5,642 nucleotides of DNA from Burkholderiales bacterium. Its GTDB lineage: Bacteria > Pseudomonadota > Gammaproteobacteria > Burkholderiales > SG8-39. Location of the stretch: contig JAQSVY010000109.1 of the NCBI GenBank assembly GCA_029266935.1, positions 1 through 5,642 of the forward strand. Reading direction: 5' to 3'. This document shows, one piece after another, positions 5,211 to 5,642 of this stretch (positions within the stretch are counted from its first letter, which is position 1; each line of letters starts with the position of its first letter). The translations under genes and the position numbers were made by a program. Under the pieces are notes generated by a model. That model had not been told where the DNA came from, did no database searches, and saw only the letters and a program-made list of their open reading frames with translations.

Positions 5211-5641
5211 TTCTTCATGAGGACCGCGCCCTCGTGGACGGGCCGTACCGTCCGCTGGTACACGGAAAGCCAGCCGCGCTCGTTCTGCGCGCCGAACTTG
5301 CCCATGCGCGCCCGTCGCGCCTCGAGCGCCGCGGCAGGAACCTCGAGGTTCACCTCCCGCTTCTTCACGTCGATCGAGATGAGGTCGCCTTTCTCGACCA
5401 GCGCGAGCGGCCCGCCGGCCGCGGCCTCGGGAGAGGCCTCGCCCACCACGAGGCCCATGTTGACCAGGCCCGAGAGCTGGCCCTCGGTGATCACCGCCAC
5501 GTCGTTCACGATGCCCGCACCGTCGAGCGCGAAGACCACCGCCGAGGTCATCGCCATGCCCGGCCCGCCGATCACGCCCAGGCCCCGGAGGATGACGACT
5601 TCTCCCTTCTTGATCTCGTTCTTCTTTATCGCCTGCAGGGC
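5207..5641 (-). CDS. IlvD/Edd family dehydratase, C-terminal part (5' end outside window)
   Basis: The last 144 residues are visible, ending at TGA 5209-5207; full-length members have roughly 550-600 residues, so about a quarter is present. The C-terminal swivel domain is recognised from GEVVILRGLGVIGGPGMAM, VAVITEGQLSGLVNMGLVVGE, ASPEAAAGGPLALVEKGDLISID and the closing LEARRARMGKF. Such Fe-S enzymes dehydrate dihydroxy acids or sugar acids to 2-keto acids. In IlvD and Edd the active-site segment is commonly (T)DGRFSGG; here it is TEGQLSGL, keeping the catalytic-type Ser but replacing neighbouring residues. This suggests a divergent subfamily rather than the branched-chain biosynthetic enzyme, so I give no gene symbol. 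The Fe-S cysteines lie in the missing N-terminal part. It overlaps the FAD oxidoreductase start by 4 bp. Confidence 0.87.
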   Translation of the reverse strand, partial: ALQAIKKNEIKKGEVVILRGLGVIGGPGMAMTSAVVFALDGAGIVNDVAVITEGQLSGLVNMGLVVGEASPEAAAGGPLALVEKGDLISIDVKKREVNLEVPAAALEARRARMGKFGAQNERGWLSVYQRTVRPVHEGAVLMKK

Positions 5642-5642
5642 C

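Noticed and set aside
1..5642. Mobile elements, CRISPR arrays, tRNA/rRNA genes, phage or defence systems
   Set aside because: No transposase or integrase motifs, terminal inverted repeats, spaced direct repeats or RNA-gene signatures were seen; all long genes are ordinary metabolic or envelope families.

Overview
The window is a GC-rich, densely packed bacterial chromosomal segment. Gene content (LiuC/AtuE-like enoyl-CoA hydratase, adducin-type class II aldolase, MnaT/Pat-like acetyltransferase, IlvD/Edd dehydratase with an FAD oxidoreductase, several small lipoproteins) and strong GC bias suggest a betaproteobacterium, probably Burkholderiales or a relative. This assignment is inference from memory of protein families; no rRNA or marker gene is present. 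No mobile element, tRNA, CRISPR array or integration scar was seen.

Layout. (1) Positions 1-436 (+) hold the C-terminal part of an NAD(P)H:quinone oxidoreductase-like zinc-type dehydrogenase. It meets, stop to stop on a shared CTAG, a leftward pair: class II aldolase (1732-974) followed after 4 nt by a GNAT acetyltransferase (969-433). (2) Divergent from the aldolase, only 16 bp away, is a small BamE/DUF3862-like lipoprotein (1749-2024, +). The 16-bp gap contains overlapping -10-like hexamers on both strands. (3) A perfect hairpin at 2027-2047 separates this lipoprotein from a leftward pair of small envelope genes: a 40-residue single-pass membrane protein (2468-2346) and a glycine-zipper lipoprotein (2302-2072). 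(4) A rightward enoyl-CoA hydratase (2564-3349) again ends on a CTAG shared with the next leftward gene. (5) A leftward run enters from the right edge: the C-terminus of an IlvD/Edd-family dehydratase (5641-5207), an FAD-dependent oxidoreductase overlapping it by 4 bp (5210-3870), and a lipoprotein with two BamE-like half-repeats (3825-3346).

How the genes may work together. The dehydratase and FAD enzyme are translationally coupled and probably act on the same hydroxy-acid or sugar-acid substrate, which the sequence does not identify. The hydratase, quinone oxidoreductase and aldolase look like stand-alone accessory catabolic genes. Four small membrane or lipoprotein genes (two BamE-like, one glycine-zipper, one 40-residue transmembrane protein) give the middle of the window a cell-envelope flavour. 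I see no convincing new defence or mobile system. The most interesting points are the compact, possibly leaderless divergent promoter, the unlisted 40-residue membrane protein, the tandem BamE-like lipoprotein and the IlvD/Edd-FAD oxidoreductase couple.
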